From Gigantopelta aegis (Eukaryota; Mollusca; Gastropoda; Neomphalida; Peltospiridae): DNA of 64,000 nucleotides. The position numbers and the translations under genes were made by a program. The notes below the pieces were generated by a model that was given only the letters and a program-made list of their open reading frames with translations, had not been told where the DNA came from and searched no databases. Position 1 is the first letter of the stretch. Each line of letters begins with the position of its first letter. Where the stretch lies: NCBI RefSeq assembly GCF_016097555.1, contig NC_054704.1, positions 31,767,554-31,831,553 on the forward strand, in the 5' to 3' direction. Shown one piece after another: positions 43,101 to 54,628 of the stretch.

Positions 43101-45734
43101 AATAAATAAAATACTATACTTGTTCCAATGTGAAACTGTTTATGTTACAACTTGTGTGTTTTTAATCGTACATCACAATGTACAGTTAAAAATACACTCA
43201 TTGTAATATAAACAGTCTCACACAGGAACTCATTTAGTATTCTCTATATATCATACCCTCAGCTTTTTGCAGTCATTGTAAACAGTTAGTTTATGCACAT
43301 ATTTTTGAAATAAATGCATTGCTTTTATAGACCCTATCTGATACAGCACAGTACACACTATTATTATTGTGTTTATTTTGGCAGAATGGATTAGTAAGTT
43401 GATTGCCTATCTAGCACTTTACATTTTATTACTTTTGATTGGGAAACCTATGTTCAATCCGTCTCTCTCAGCTATTCCTTCAGGTAGTCATGCTGACATT
43501 TCTCTAAACATTAAATAGTGTAAGGCCAGAGTTGTTCTGAATCATTAACTGGCATTTAAAACCAAAATAAATCAACTGAGGTCAAACTACAAAAGCCCCA
43601 CAAAAACCTCATAAAATATTCTGATACATGTATATATATTCACTTAGTTTTTTCAGATAAAAGTTCTGCCATTCTAAATTTCAGATTTCATTCCAAAAAC
43701 ATTTACCATTATAATTTTCTAACCTGAGCTCAACCTTTTTAAAAATATGTTTGCTGCTGCCTTACAGACTCGAAAAAAACAAAAAACAATCAACATTATT
43801 CATTTTCATATTCATGAATAAAAACCTTATTCCTACTAACTCCTTCACAATCCTAAAATAACATTTTAAAGTAAAAGCAAACAAATCAGTTTCAAGGATG
43901 GTCTGAATTGTTTAACTTACCCCTTTGGGACTCTGAGGCTGTCTGGTTTGAAGCTTATGTTTGGGGATTTGTCCGACAGGTTGTACTGATCAATGTCGAT
44001 GCCGAGAGCGATGTTCTTGTCTTGGAGATCAGCTTGAACCTGTTGTCGAGCCTCTTGGAGAAGACATAGCTGCTCAAAAGACTCATTGATACGCTGCTGT
44101 AGCTGTTTTTTAATTCCGTCTATGACCTCGGCTTCCTAAAAGTAATAAAACACAAGACTATTAAACTGTTAAAAATTAAAATAAGAAAGTGTTTTGGCTA
44201 ACATACTGAAGATGATCATCATCAAAGTAGATTGGGAAAATTAAACTGGCAATATCAAAGCATTCTATGTTTGATCTAGCTAGAAAATGTGAAATGAATG
44301 GCCCTTTATTATTAAACACTAGGATACAGAAGGCCAACCTTAAGAACTGTATGTTTTGCTGTAAAGCAATTCATACATGTAATGGCCTCCCCAAATTATT
44401 TCTTCTTTTTTTTCCATAATTTTTTCATCATTATTTGGAAAATTATAATAAAATATTGTAATACTAATATTGTGGACAATCAGGTGTATATATATCTGGC
44501 AAATTATAATAAAATATTGTAATACTAATCTTGTGAACAAACGTGTGTGTGTATATATATATATATATACAAAGTTGAATTCTGTTTAAAACCTGCTTTC
44601 CATTAACATGAGTTTGCATGATTTTGTGCGCGAGTTTTCCATGTGTTTCTGCATATGGATCCAGCACACACAAAAAAAGTCAACCAATGACCAATTTTTC
44701 CACAACTTTTTTCCATGCTTGACATGAAGTCAGTGATAGAAATAAGCACAATTTATTACTAGTCCACTGGACAAGTACATCTACAAATCTACTTGTCCAA
44801 ATAAGTTGTTAGTTTTATTCAAGAGCAAGGACAATGTTTTTTATTGATCAAAGTGAAACAGCATTATACATTTTTACTTGTCCACTGGACAACCACTAAG
44901 GTAGATTTTTCTTGTCCCAGCAGATTATCACTTGTCAGGACAAAGTGATAAGTGTTTATTTCGAACACTGGAAGTGTTTATTAGCAGTTTAAAAGCACAC
45001 TTTGACAATGTCAAATTTAATATAGTAATCCACTTGCATAAATGCAGATATAAAAACACCTTTCCGCACACGGAAATGTGCACAATAAAGGTGTGCAGAA
45101 TCATGTTAATGGAAAACTGGTTTTATAGTGGTTCATTGAGTTCATATCCCAGTACCAGCTACCACCCAGAGTGAGTTTTAACAGTTTAATGTGCAGATAA
45201 GAAACCACTACACTGACTTGTCTCCTACTAAACATTAACACCCTAGACAGCCTAGATGTAACTGAGCTATGTGCTCAGGACAGCCTGCCTTTGAAATTAA
45301 TAAAGTCTCATGCAGTGTACCTTATGCAGCTGCTTCTCTGGTTCATCTATGACGACATCAATTTCCTGACGTCCTTCACGGAGTGTCAGATTTTCCAGAA
45401 CAACATCAGTAGGAAGGTTCTTGGCTTCTAGGGATATTTCTGTGAGTTCTTTAGCTTCTGATAAATCAGCAATCTCTTTATCAAGGTCAGCAAGTGTTTT
45501 CTCTAGAATCTCTTTCCATTTCCTAATATGGTCGACTCTGTCTGCGAGACGTACATTATTGCTATATTGATCCCATTTGGTCTGATTGTCCGTTTCATTC
45601 TTCAAAAATCTACCTTCCTGTCTGACTTGATGAGAGGCATCTCTTTGACGCTCTGCATTTGTTGAGATGGTGTAATTGTTGGTAAACCAGTCTTGTGGTT
45701 GGTAACGAGTATTTTGCCCAATTTGTGTGGCCAT
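40181..45734 (-). CDS. TEKT2: Tektin-2, ciliary/flagellar doublet microtubule protein (complete)
   Basis: Tektins form filaments inside the doublet microtubules of cilia and sperm flagella. Five coding exons on the minus strand: 45734-45321, 44135-43921, 41866-41644, 41099-40876, 40373-40181. They join in phase to give 422 aa and stop TAG. The tektin signature RPNVELCRD is intact at residues 323-331. Order and wording follow vertebrate tektin-2 (about 430 aa): NAERQRDASHQVRQE near the N terminus, NLPTDV and LTLREGR in exon 1, EQLCLLQEA in exon 2, QQWEDFSRYNKDRA and EMKA in exon 3, QYGLTDEV in exon 4, LDNRCMNIRQKL in exon 5. It is mostly coiled coil with no signal peptide or membrane span. The ATG is placed by the conserved N terminus. 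An AG (45753-45754) just upstream and a donor at 46881-46882 indicate a separate 5' noncoding exon. Introns hold a SINE, a MITE and foldbacks. Confidence 0.96.
42420..42891. mobile_element. TIR element in TEKT2 intron 2
   Basis: aaggtttcactacacagat at the left faces atcggtgtagtgagacct at the right. These are inverted repeats of about 18 bp with two or three mismatches on a 470-bp element. No coding capacity is credible. Confidence 0.6.
43129..43226. repeat. Foldback in TEKT2 intron 2
   Basis: tgtgaaactgtttatgttac and gtgtgtttttaa face their near-complements ttaaaaatacac and gtaatataaacagtctcaca across a central loop of about 10 bp. Confidence 0.7.
44546..44572. repeat. GT/TA microsatellite
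   Basis: gtgtgtgtgtatatatatat in TEKT2 intron 1. Next to it, at 44443-44530, an imperfect 60-70 bp direct repeat shares ggcaaattataataaaatat-like words. Confidence 0.7.
44731..44970. mobile_element. hAT-like MITE with CAGTG ends
   Basis: cagtgatagaaataagcac faces gtgtttatttcgaacactg. The direct flank repeat gaagt stands on both sides (44726-44730, 44971-44975). The interior holds repeated cttgtcc/ggacaag words (tccactggacaa twice). The family assignment is tentative. Confidence 0.6.
45125..45300 (+). mobile_element. 5'-truncated type B SINE inside TEKT2 intron 1
   Basis: Shared words with the copy at 2617 include cacccagagtgagttttaac, the accactacac run, aacattaacaccctagacag and tgctcaggacag. 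It is on the strand opposite to TEKT2 and ends close to the exon edge at 45321. Confidence 0.6.
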
Positions 45735-45843
45735 TTCCCTTTGTTAGTTTACCTGTAATAACATTTGAAATTATATACATACATATTCAAATCCTAACAG
45801 GTGCACAATTATTTTGAAAAATTCAATATATTTCTAAATATTA

Positions 45844-46388
45844 AGATCGAAAAAATTCACTTTTCACACCCTTGTTTTTGGCTTCATACACAATAAATAT
45901 ATCACATCTCACTGTAATTTCACTTGAAATCCATATTTCATAGATGGTGCAATTGTTCAATTACAAGAATGTCTTCAAAACACATTCAAGTGTACAATAA
46001 TGTACCAAAAAAATTAAATTCCATAGCAATTTGGCATTGGAATAACAGTATTCTTAAAACATAAACATTATGTACACAATTTAATGCTATTGTAATGAGA
46101 TGCAAAGTTATGTTACTGGACGTGATTTGAATTCAAAATTAGCTGTATTATTACAATGCTTCACCACATTAAAATGAAAACTGGTCTCCTAACTGTGACC
46201 CCTGTAAAAATTCTATAACAAGTAGACAACACTGGGGGGTTTTCTCATAATTTTGGACAAAATATGGTTTAAGTTAAATGAAAAGTACCTTTCGTCAAAT
46301 ATGTCATATAAACAAATTACTGTTCCGATATGTTACGGTATATTTATTGTGTACAAAATGAAAACAAGGGTGCAAAAAGTGACTGACC
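45844..46388. mobile_element. MITE family 3, copy 2, upstream of the TEKT2 start exon
   Basis: Ordered words match copy 1 over the full length: cacccttgtttttggcttca, ttacaatgcttcaccacatt, gaaaacaagggtgcaaaaag. The outermost end bases are more diverged. It lies in the intron between the TEKT2 noncoding exon and the start-codon exon. Confidence 0.85.
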
Positions 46389-46882
46389 TTAGACAGAACT
46401 AAAAGGACAAATGTGTATTCACCGATTTAATTTTACCTAGTTAAAAAAGGTAAACATCTACAGTCCATTTTTTTTTTACATTTTGACATTTATAGGACCT
46501 CCGATGGCACAGTAATAAATGTGCCAGAGTCTCCGGTCGAGACGTGTATCTTGATGAACTATGATTGACCATACACTGATACAGGGCCTTGTAACAAATA
46601 ATTACCCTACCTCACCACTTTTCTTTATATATAATCTATATATAATATATTATATATAATCTGAATGTATAGCCTAGGACTGAGTGATGATGGACAGTAG
46701 GAAAAGGGTTTAGTTATTAGCTATATCCTTTGACTGACATAATTTATTGCCAGACATAATTTTTAAGTCTTAATGTAGTCTTTAAATAAACGCAACAGAC
46801 ATGTTTTAAACACTTCGTCATTTACTTTCAAAGCAACAAAATATAATGTTTATATGATTAGCCAAAAAGAAAAGAAACTTAC

Positions 46883-47271
46883 CACACTGCAAAATGGGCT
46901 ACAATATTGAATAGTGAAACAAATGTATACACCTTTATTGGATATTGAAGTATCGTTGCTCTGGTTGCTAACAAAACACAACGTGATCAGAGATCTAAGT
47001 AACGAATGTGTTGATTGGATTATGAAGCTAGTCGTACCCAATCGCTTTAATGTTTATGTTTCCGTTGTGCAATTTTATGGTAACTATAACTACAACCGCT
47101 AGGTGGCAGAATTTCCTGTTGATATTCCTTCGGCAAATATCGTTATTTTCCGATAACAATAACGGAAACAAATGATACTGACCTCAAGTACGTTTTCAAT
47201 GAGGTCAGACCAAATAGGTTGCTTTACACACAAATAGAAAGTGCTTTGTGTTTCTGTTATTAAATTGCAAC
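46883..47271. promoter_or_regulatory. Bidirectional promoter region of TEKT2 (-) and ATRAID (+)
   Basis: A minus-strand donor (gcagtgtg|gtaagt, donor GT at 46881-46882) defines a TEKT2 noncoding first exon that begins somewhere right of 46883. The ATRAID ATG is at 47272, so both genes start within about 390 bp. No TATA box is evident. On the minus strand 46977-46964 reads GTTTTGTTAGCAAC, 13 of 14 positions of the RFX X-box pattern RYYNYYWWRRNRAC. 47096-47109 reads CCGCTAGGTGGCAG, one base off the CTCF core. Motif calls are by eye. Confidence 0.5.
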
Positions 47272-50200
47272 ATGGATTCCTTAAAATTAAATCAACAGGT
47301 TTTATGTTTGGCATGGATAATTGTTTTATATTTTTGTTCTCAAGGTGTATCTGTTTTAGAAGAGCAAACATTGAATGTAAGGGTTTAGTCGATCCTGTTT
47401 TTAAAACGCCCCTTTTAAAGGGTCAGTCAGGTCAAATAAAAAAATAAAAAAATAATAATTTAAGATGTGCGGTGTTTCTTTGACATGATACAACTATAAC
47501 TAAAGCAAAAACAAACTTCTTTTTTTTTAAATATATATATTTATAAAAATAGCCCAAATGGTGTGCCTGTCATGTTTTATGTAACCTAATATTATTATAT
47601 TTAATAATAATTCTTTTTAAAAACACTTATACTTTTATACAATGTATCAATGGTATATGATAATATCAAACATATACCATATGACTGGTATATCAAAGAC
47701 TGTGGTATGTGCTATCCTGTTTGTGGGATGGTGCATATAAAAGAATCAAGATCCTTTGCTACTAACAGAAAAATGGCAGGTTTCCTCTCCAAGACTATTG
47801 TCAAAATTACCTTATGTTTGACATGAAATAACCAATTATTAATGAATCAATGTGTTCAAGTGGTGTCATTAAACAAACTTTAACTTTACTAACAGTGACA
47901 TTAAGTCGCTGTCTTGAGCTTCTTAAACGTTAAGGTTAATGACAGGGACTTTCTGCTCTATCGTTTTTATATATCACCATAATTTAACTTCATATCCATA
48001 TTTCGGAAATGGTGCAATTTTTAGTCACCTACCAGTTCAACCAAAGCTTAGGGGACTATAGGTTTCATCTCCATCTTTCTGTCTGTCTGTCTGTCCATCT
48101 GTCACACATATAGTTTTCTAGATGGGGTTTTTCACAATGATAAAATTTTGTGTATAGCCTTTTTATGTACTGTTACAGATCAAGTTTAACTTTCATGGTC
48201 ATTTATCCATTATTGAGATAGTTATGGCCCATGAATTTTGGAGGTACCAAAGTTGTTTTTTTCGGACTATGCCTGAAGAAATTTAAAGTTTGTATACAGC
48301 TTCATCATGTACTGTTACATATCAAGTTTAACTTTTGTGGCTATTTATCAATTTTTTACAGAGTTATGGCCTTTGAATTTAGGAGATACAAAAATTTGCT
48401 AGGTCCAGCAGGGAACATGTATTGCTTTAGCAGTACTGAGTACTCACAGAATGCTTGTTTTTAATTATAAATGTAAATATCTTTTTAAGTTACAGTTAGT
48501 ATTATTTAATTTTTTTTAATAATTAGCAATTTTGATTTGAAGCATTTTTATATTCTGAAACAGAATCATCAGTTTTTGGTTATTGTAGGGCAATGCCAAG
48601 TGTCATCATTCAAATAAAGGCATCATTCATTGATTATTTCTGGTTTGGTCTTTTTTCTGTCATTGAGGCAAAATGAAGTGAAGTTTAGGACAGATTAAAT
48701 AAAAAAATATATATATATATTACAGCCCTCACTATTTAGTATTAGAAGCAGGTTATTCGGTTCGACTGTAACAATTAAAATACAGGATCATCGAGATACT
48801 AATAGTAAAAAATTTAGACAGCTGTATTGAAATACATGTATGTTTTAATAAGTGTGGATAGAGAAGACGACATGTACAAAATTTACTCTTAAAATTCTGA
48901 AATTTACTAAAATCATAAATGCATGTATATTCATTACTGAACCTAATAAGCTATATAATTAAAGTTATGCAAATGATTATGGTTAAACTAAAGTTTTGAC
49001 CTGTGACCAACATATCAAGATCAAACCTATCATATCGCGGCCCACACATAACATTACACCTCTGTTTATTCTCTTTCTGTCTTTCTTAATTTTTTCAGTC
49101 AGTTATTTAATGAAATGAATTACCTACAGAATCCCAGCCAGTGCACCAAGACTGGTATATCAGAGGCTGTGTTCTATCCTGTCTGGGATTGTGCATGTAA
49201 AAGATCCCTTGCTACTAATGGAAAAATATAGTGGGTTTCCTCTCTAAGACTATATGTCAAAATTACCAAATGTTTGACATCCAATAGCCAATGATTAAAA
49301 TCAGTATGTTCTAGTGGTGTCGTTAAACATAACATACAATTTTTTTTATCTTGCCTTCATGTAAAATACTCGAATATCATTGGTTGTTTAGCCTTGGACA
49401 AAATCCTTATACCCCATGTGGGCGGAGTCAAATCTCTTATACTCCACTATAACATCGGACTGTTGTTATTGTATTAATGCACAATGCAAAAATTCATCTG
49501 TTACCATCGTAAATAAAACATGGCTGTCAAACGATTTGCCAACCACTCGGAAAATTAATTTGAAGAAAAGCAAGCATTTTAATATTGCGAAGCATTGTAA
49601 TAATACAGATGATTTTGAATTTGAATGATGTCAATATTCCAATAACGTCACTTTACATCTCCTTACAATAACACTAAACTGGGCACATGACATTGCTATT
49701 GAATTTTGTTTGTTTGAACATTATTAATGCACCTGGATGTGTTTTAAGAAAATCTTATAATTAAACATGTCGGCAAGATAAATTTGTTGTAGAAACATCA
49801 CGTGGGGTTTATGGATTTTTATGCCCTCTGTATGCTCTTGTACCCAGAGCCGAAGGCATACAGAGGGTATAAAAATCCATAAACTCCTCATGATGCTTCT
49901 ACAACATATTATAGCATACTTACAAATAATTCAGTTGTAGTACAAAGTGCATTGTTAAGAAAAATACTGTCTTGTGCTTTATTAATAGAGGGGTCAAACA
50001 GTTGAATTGTGCAGGTTAGAATTTGTGAAAAAGAAATGGAACATAATGAACTAAATTTCATATTTTAGCACTTGGAAGTTTGCAATAGAAATCAAACATG
50101 CCGAAGTCCAATGAATGGAACAGTGGTTGCGGAAATGTGTAACAAAGCTGGACTTGATATACATGATAGATGTTGCCTTAATACTACAGATGCAACAGTT

Positions 50201-53200
50201 ATCATCGGGTAAGACTGGGTGTTTGTTTTTCATTATTATTTAATTATTGCCTAATCTTCTAAATGGTGGAGTTTTTTTCTCAGTTATCCTTTTCTTTTAA
50301 AAATCCATCTCTGTTAAACCTGTACAGCAAAACCATTCAAAGTAGTTGCTGTAAACAGATGTCCTGTATAAAAAAGGTGATTGTTTACAAAGTACTCTTT
50401 GTACAACAGGATCAGCTCTTATAAAAGGTTTTTTTTATTCATAAAAAGAAAATGCTTTGCAAGTTGCAGTAACTGTTATAAAAAAAATAGGAAATACAAG
50501 TGTAAAGTAAAAACCCAGAAAAAAAGATGCATAAACGACTGATTTTCAGAAAGCACAGGGCCAATCATTAGTGGAACAAGCACTATGTGAATTTGAGAGT
50601 TAGAATAAAAAATAGGCTAAGACGTTATCCATTTAGTACATTTGAATTCTTCATCCACAATGACATAAATTTAAACTCTCATCCATTTAGTGTATGCATA
50701 CAGATGTGAAAACATGGCATCTATCATATGTATATGTCACCATTTTTATTGGGGTATTTAGTATTTAATTATCAGATAATTATACACAATTCAAAGAAAT
50801 GTCCTTAAATATTTGTAAAAAATTTAGCCAATACAATGTAAGTATTTCATCGAGCACCTGCTACCTATGAACAAGACAACCCCAACATCCATCAATTAAT
50901 GCCTGTTACAAAATTCCTGTATTATATGTTTCAGAATAAACTTACAGAACTGTGGCATCACAAATGTTTCCAGAATATTTCACAAACTAGATTTCCTAAA
51001 GGTCATGTGAGTTTATTTGCTTGATATTCTGTTGTTTTTACTTTTTGATACGGTATTTATCAAATTATGTTTAGTGCTGCTAAGCAAAGAAATTTTTAAA
51101 AATCAATAAATAAAAAATCATCCTATGCTACAGTATTAGTTTTAAACAATATTGTAATGCCCGAAAGCTTAGTGGTATAGGGGCATGTAAAAATATTCTC
51201 AGACTTAAACAATATCTATTTTGTCCTTTTATGATGGTGGGATTTCACTAATAATGTAGGCTATACAGAACAAAAGATGAACAGACACAAAACTAACAAT
51301 AGTGGTAATAATAATTAAACACAATGGTCAATGGTCCTGATATAAGATCATCTACAAATTTTAGAAAAGAAAGAAAATATGGAGCAGCAGAGACACCAGA
51401 AACAGTTGTTCAGCTTCTAAATGTTTACTGTTGGCAATACAGTTCTGAACAAATTATAAAATGACCATATTTTCCTGGCTGTTAAGTGAGATCACCAACT
51501 AATAGAATATTATAATTGTGAAGTACATTTTTTGTAAATCTGTGTAACATTATTTGACTCAATTACTTGTATTCTTTTACTACCACACACAGAATAATAT
51601 TTATGTTGTGTTATGTTAATTACAAATAGAAACATCTTTTTTTGTACTTATATCTGGTGCATTTGTTTACTTCACAATTGTTTTACAGAATGCTTGAAGA
51701 AAATCCTCTACACAATGTGACCAGTGAAGATTTTGAGGACATTTTGCACATTGATTATCTGTAAGTGTATTTTATCAAATGTATATAACAGAAAACAAAG
51801 ACTAAATCATGTGATAATAATAGATAAACATTTTATGGCTTAATGAATTTTTGCAATAGCTTTGCAAAATACAGAGGAAAAAACCCCAAGGTTGTTATAA
51901 AACTATAAAACTGAATAGTTAAATTTCTATTACATTCATTACAATTTAATGTCATCTCATTGATCCAGTCATAGCAATGCGAGTTTATTCATTTTTCAAT
52001 GAACGTAAAAATAACGTTGAAGAGCATATCTCATGATGTCACTGTGTAAAGTACACTTACAACGAACATGCTTCGAACGAACTGCTGCATAGAGCGAACT
52101 GATCGTAAAGTCCCATTTTATCTCCCTAGATACATTTATGACCAACTTATGCAAATGTGTACAACGAACTGCTGCTATAACAAACTTACTACCATGGTCC
52201 CTTCCAATTCGTTATAAGAGTACTTTACTGTATATACATGTGTTAAATTAAATTATACGGATTGTCTGTTATTTCTTTTACATTCATTGGAGGATGAACA
52301 AAAACATTCATCGGCAACTTATGTGTGAACAGTTTCGCCGATTCAAGCAGTTTGTGGATGACAATCCTTAAATAACTTGAAATGCTTTTATATTTACCGT
52401 CTGTGATATATGAATTATTTACTCTAGGTCTTTGTCATCCAAATACATATGTCCTGGTGGTACCAGATCATGGGAAAATATCACCATAGAGAAAAACAAG
52501 ACAGTGTGCCAACATGAAGTTGATATCTGCAAAGTTTATAATGGTAAATATTTAGAATTCTGTGGAATTAATTATCTTGCCTACCATAAACCGATTCATT
52601 GAAGAGTGAATTTATTACGGATAATTTAGGATTAATGTAGTTCTTGTTTAAATTTAATAAATTTTCTTTTTTTAATTTAGTATATTTTCAATTTTTTTTA
52701 ATGCACTGGAAAAATATGCATACCATTATTTGACCGAAGTTTAAAATTGGAGTAATAAAACCTATACTCACTTGTATAAACAAAAAATAAAATCATACAA
52801 TACAGTAAAACTAAATACTAAAATTACCTTTTTGACATAAAGCTTTAATTGCTAAAATTTTGCAGAAGATTACAAACCCCTGGATAATATCATATATACT
52901 TGTTTCTATACTTCTAAATAAATTTTATTGAAATTTGCATAAACATACAATATTAATTATGGTGCTTCCCACCTCACCCACATGATCAGTCCTGGAACTG
53001 CCCTTATTTTAATTATATTAACATATTGATATGCTGAACAAGATAGTTTGTCATTTGTTAGCCAAATTAGGTGTGTAATCACATCAAACATATCTAGCAT
53101 TTTTTGCTGGGGTGGGGTCTCCATGCAATTGTTTCAATGGAGGTTGTATATTAGTGACATTAAAAGAAAGTTTTTGTCATGAGCAGCAAGGTAATTATTA

Positions 53201-54628
53201 TTAAAAAGTAAAAGTGTAGCTTATGGAACTGGTTCAGACCCTTCGCTTTCAACCCACGCTTGAACAGCAAGATACTTATTATTATCCACTAGAAGAGTAT
53301 AGCTTATCAAACTGACATATTTTAAAATTGACACTGCATTTTGTCAGAATGTCTTTGTCTTCCTCCTTACAATGTTGTTTGTATTTCTCCCTGGACAGTT
53401 TCTTGGGGGCGGGACGTAACCCAGTGGTACAGCGCTCGCTCTATGCACGGTCGGTCTGGGATCGATCCCCAACCGTGGGCCCATTGGGCTATTTCTCGCT
53501 CCAGCCAGTGCACCACGACTGGTACATCAAAGGCCATAGTATGTGCTATTCTGTCTATGGGATGGTGCATATAAAAGATCCCTCGCTGTTAATCGAAAAG
53601 AGTAGCCTATGAAGTGGCAACAGCGGGTTTCCTCTCTCAATATTTGTGTGGTCCTTAACCATATATCTGGCGCCATATAACCATAAATAAAATGTGTCGA
53701 GTGCATCGTTAAATAAAACACATTTCCTTCATTTGTAGTTTCCTGTCCGGATAACTCCCACTGTGTGAATGTTGCTCCAGGATTAACAGAATGTCTCTGC
53801 CTCCCTGGTTACCATGGATACAAATGTTTACGAAAGGCAAGTGAATATTTTTGTTCTGCATCAGCGTATCTACCAGTAGATCGGTATGGGTATTTAAGAA
53901 CTAATGTTCATTCTGTGGTCCCTGTATGTATCTGTATTTATCAAGTTTCATTGATCAAGTGGGTTATTTGTCTCAGTATTGAAATACCCAGCCATTATGG
54001 GTCTTTATCATGTAACTGTATAGAGTCTAAGTGGAAGCATCTATAAGTTTCATCTCCGTCATTCTATCCATCTGTTTATAGTTTTCCAGATTCGATTTTT
54101 GCAGTGCCTCCAGATATTGAGGTAAAATGTTGTGTATAGCTTTATCATGTTTGATCAAGATTGATGTTATGGCAATTTAACTTAGGAAATAAGAAGAAAA
54201 CGTTTTTCGGATTTTGTTTTTACATGAACTCAAGATATTGAGCTGAAGTTTTGTGTATAGCTTTATTATATACTGTTACAGATCATGGTTAACTCACCCA
54301 TTTTTCAGTTATGGCCCTTGAATGTAGGAGATACGAAAATCCATTGAACCTGAATGCTTCAAATTAAATTTATGTTAGACTTGAGGCAGGAGAGGAGGGG
54401 AATATTTATCATTAAAGCATTGTTATAATTTCTGTTGCATAATCATTTTTGTGAAAGTCAATAGCCAATGTTTTTCTGTATGTGTATCATTAGGTATTTA
54501 TTCATTGTTGTGCATTTCAGGGAACATTTCCAGCATGGAAGTTTTCCATTGGACTTGTGGCTTCAACAATAGTGGTTGCAGCTTTTCTTTGGATCACACA
54601 AAGAAGACATGTTAAAAAAGAAGATTAG
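47272..54628 (+). CDS. ATRAID: ATRAID-like membrane protein (all-trans retinoic acid-induced differentiation factor), complete
   Basis: ATRAID is a small type I membrane glycoprotein of the endolysosomal/nuclear-envelope system in vertebrates. Seven exons join in phase: 47272-47376, 50069-50208, 50935-51006, 51689-51760, 52428-52543, 53739-53836, 54521-54628, giving 236 aa (vertebrates about 229). Order: signal peptide (about 1-25, VLCLAWIIVLYFCSQG), cysteine-rich part (DRCCLN), leucine-rich part (INLQNCGITNVS; MLEENPLHNVT), CPGGTRSWENIT, EGF-like module (CPDNSHCVNVAPGLTECLCL then PGYHGYKCLRKG), membrane span (FSIGLVASTIVVAAFLWI) and a short basic tail TQRRHVKKED. CCLN, LQNC, CPGG.W and GYHGYKC.R.G match human ATRAID. 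Several N-glycosylation sequons (NGT, NVT, NIT, NKT) are present. Exon 6 uses a GC donor (aaag|gcaagt), and its acceptor sits at a SINE edge. A candidate poly(A) signal ATTAAA is at 54657-54662. Confidence 0.93.
47683..47890 (+). mobile_element. Type C SINE in ATRAID intron 1
   Basis: It has the body words actggtatatcaaagactgt, gtgctatcctgtttgtggga and gcaggtttcctctccaagac. It ends gtcattaaacaaactttaac. Confidence 0.7.
47975..48035 (+). mobile_element. MITE family 3 fragment
   Basis: It has atatccatatttcggaaatg and gtgcaatttttagtcac, matching the left interior of copy 2 (aaatccatatttcatagatg, gtgcaattgttcaattac). Confidence 0.5.
48060..48430 (+). repeat. Dispersed repeat with two internal subrepeats, in ATRAID intron 1
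   Basis: It starts ggtttcatctccatctttct followed by a (GTCT)n run. Two subrepeats of about 115 bp each contain catgtactgttac-like, atcaagtttaactt and gagttatggcc words. Relatives are at 54035-54360 and 54730-54875, where gggaacacatattgctttt matches gggaacatgtattgcttta. Confidence 0.7.
49134..49345 (+). mobile_element. Type C SINE in ATRAID intron 1
   Basis: It starts ccagccagtgcaccaagact, continues with gatcccttgctactaatgga, and ends with ccaatagccaatgattaaaa and the gtggtgtcgttaaacataac tail. Confidence 0.7.
49570..49790 (-). mobile_element. MITE family 3, partial copy 3 in ATRAID intron 1
   Basis: On the minus strand it carries aagattttcttaaaacacat, taatgttcaaacaaac and tattacaatgcttcgcaata in the order of copy 1. 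The outer ends are missing or unrecognisable. Confidence 0.65.
49785..49906. mobile_element. Nearly perfect 122-bp foldback
   Basis: The arms tgttgtagaaacatcacgtg, tttatggatttttatgccct and ctgtatgct are complementary to agcatacag-type words at 49855-49906, ending in ttctacaaca. The loop is about 10-15 nt. It lies in ATRAID intron 1 right next to a family 3 MITE fragment. Confidence 0.8.
52041..52231. mobile_element. pogo/Tigger-type MITE in ATRAID intron 4
   Basis: ctgtgtaaagtacacttaca and, reversed, cagtaaagtactcttataac are inverted ends. TA lies at the right flank. Inner words cgaacgaactgctgc and caacgaactgctgct repeat. Length is about 190 bp. Confidence 0.6.
53406..53736 (+). mobile_element. 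Full-length type A SINE abutting ATRAID exon 6
   Basis: The head (cccagtggtacagcgctcgc, gggatcgatccc), body (gatggtgcatataaaagatc) and tail (taaataaaacacatttcctt) are all present. The flanks agtttcttg (53397-53405) and agtttcctg (53737-53745) agree at 8 of 9 bases and look like the target duplication. The right flank contains the acceptor AG of ATRAID exon 6, so the SINE tail now supplies that exon's pyrimidine tract. Confidence 0.85.
54035..54360 (+). repeat. Second copy of the dispersed repeat at 48060-48430
   Basis: It has aagtttcatctccgtcattc, ttgtgtatagctttat (twice) and cagttatggcccttgaatgt. It lies in ATRAID intron 6. A third partial copy is at 54730-54875 beyond the gene. Confidence 0.6.

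Noticed and set aside
49416-49628. 70-residue ORF in ATRAID intron 1
   Set aside because: It overlaps a partial copy of MITE family 3; no conservation expected.
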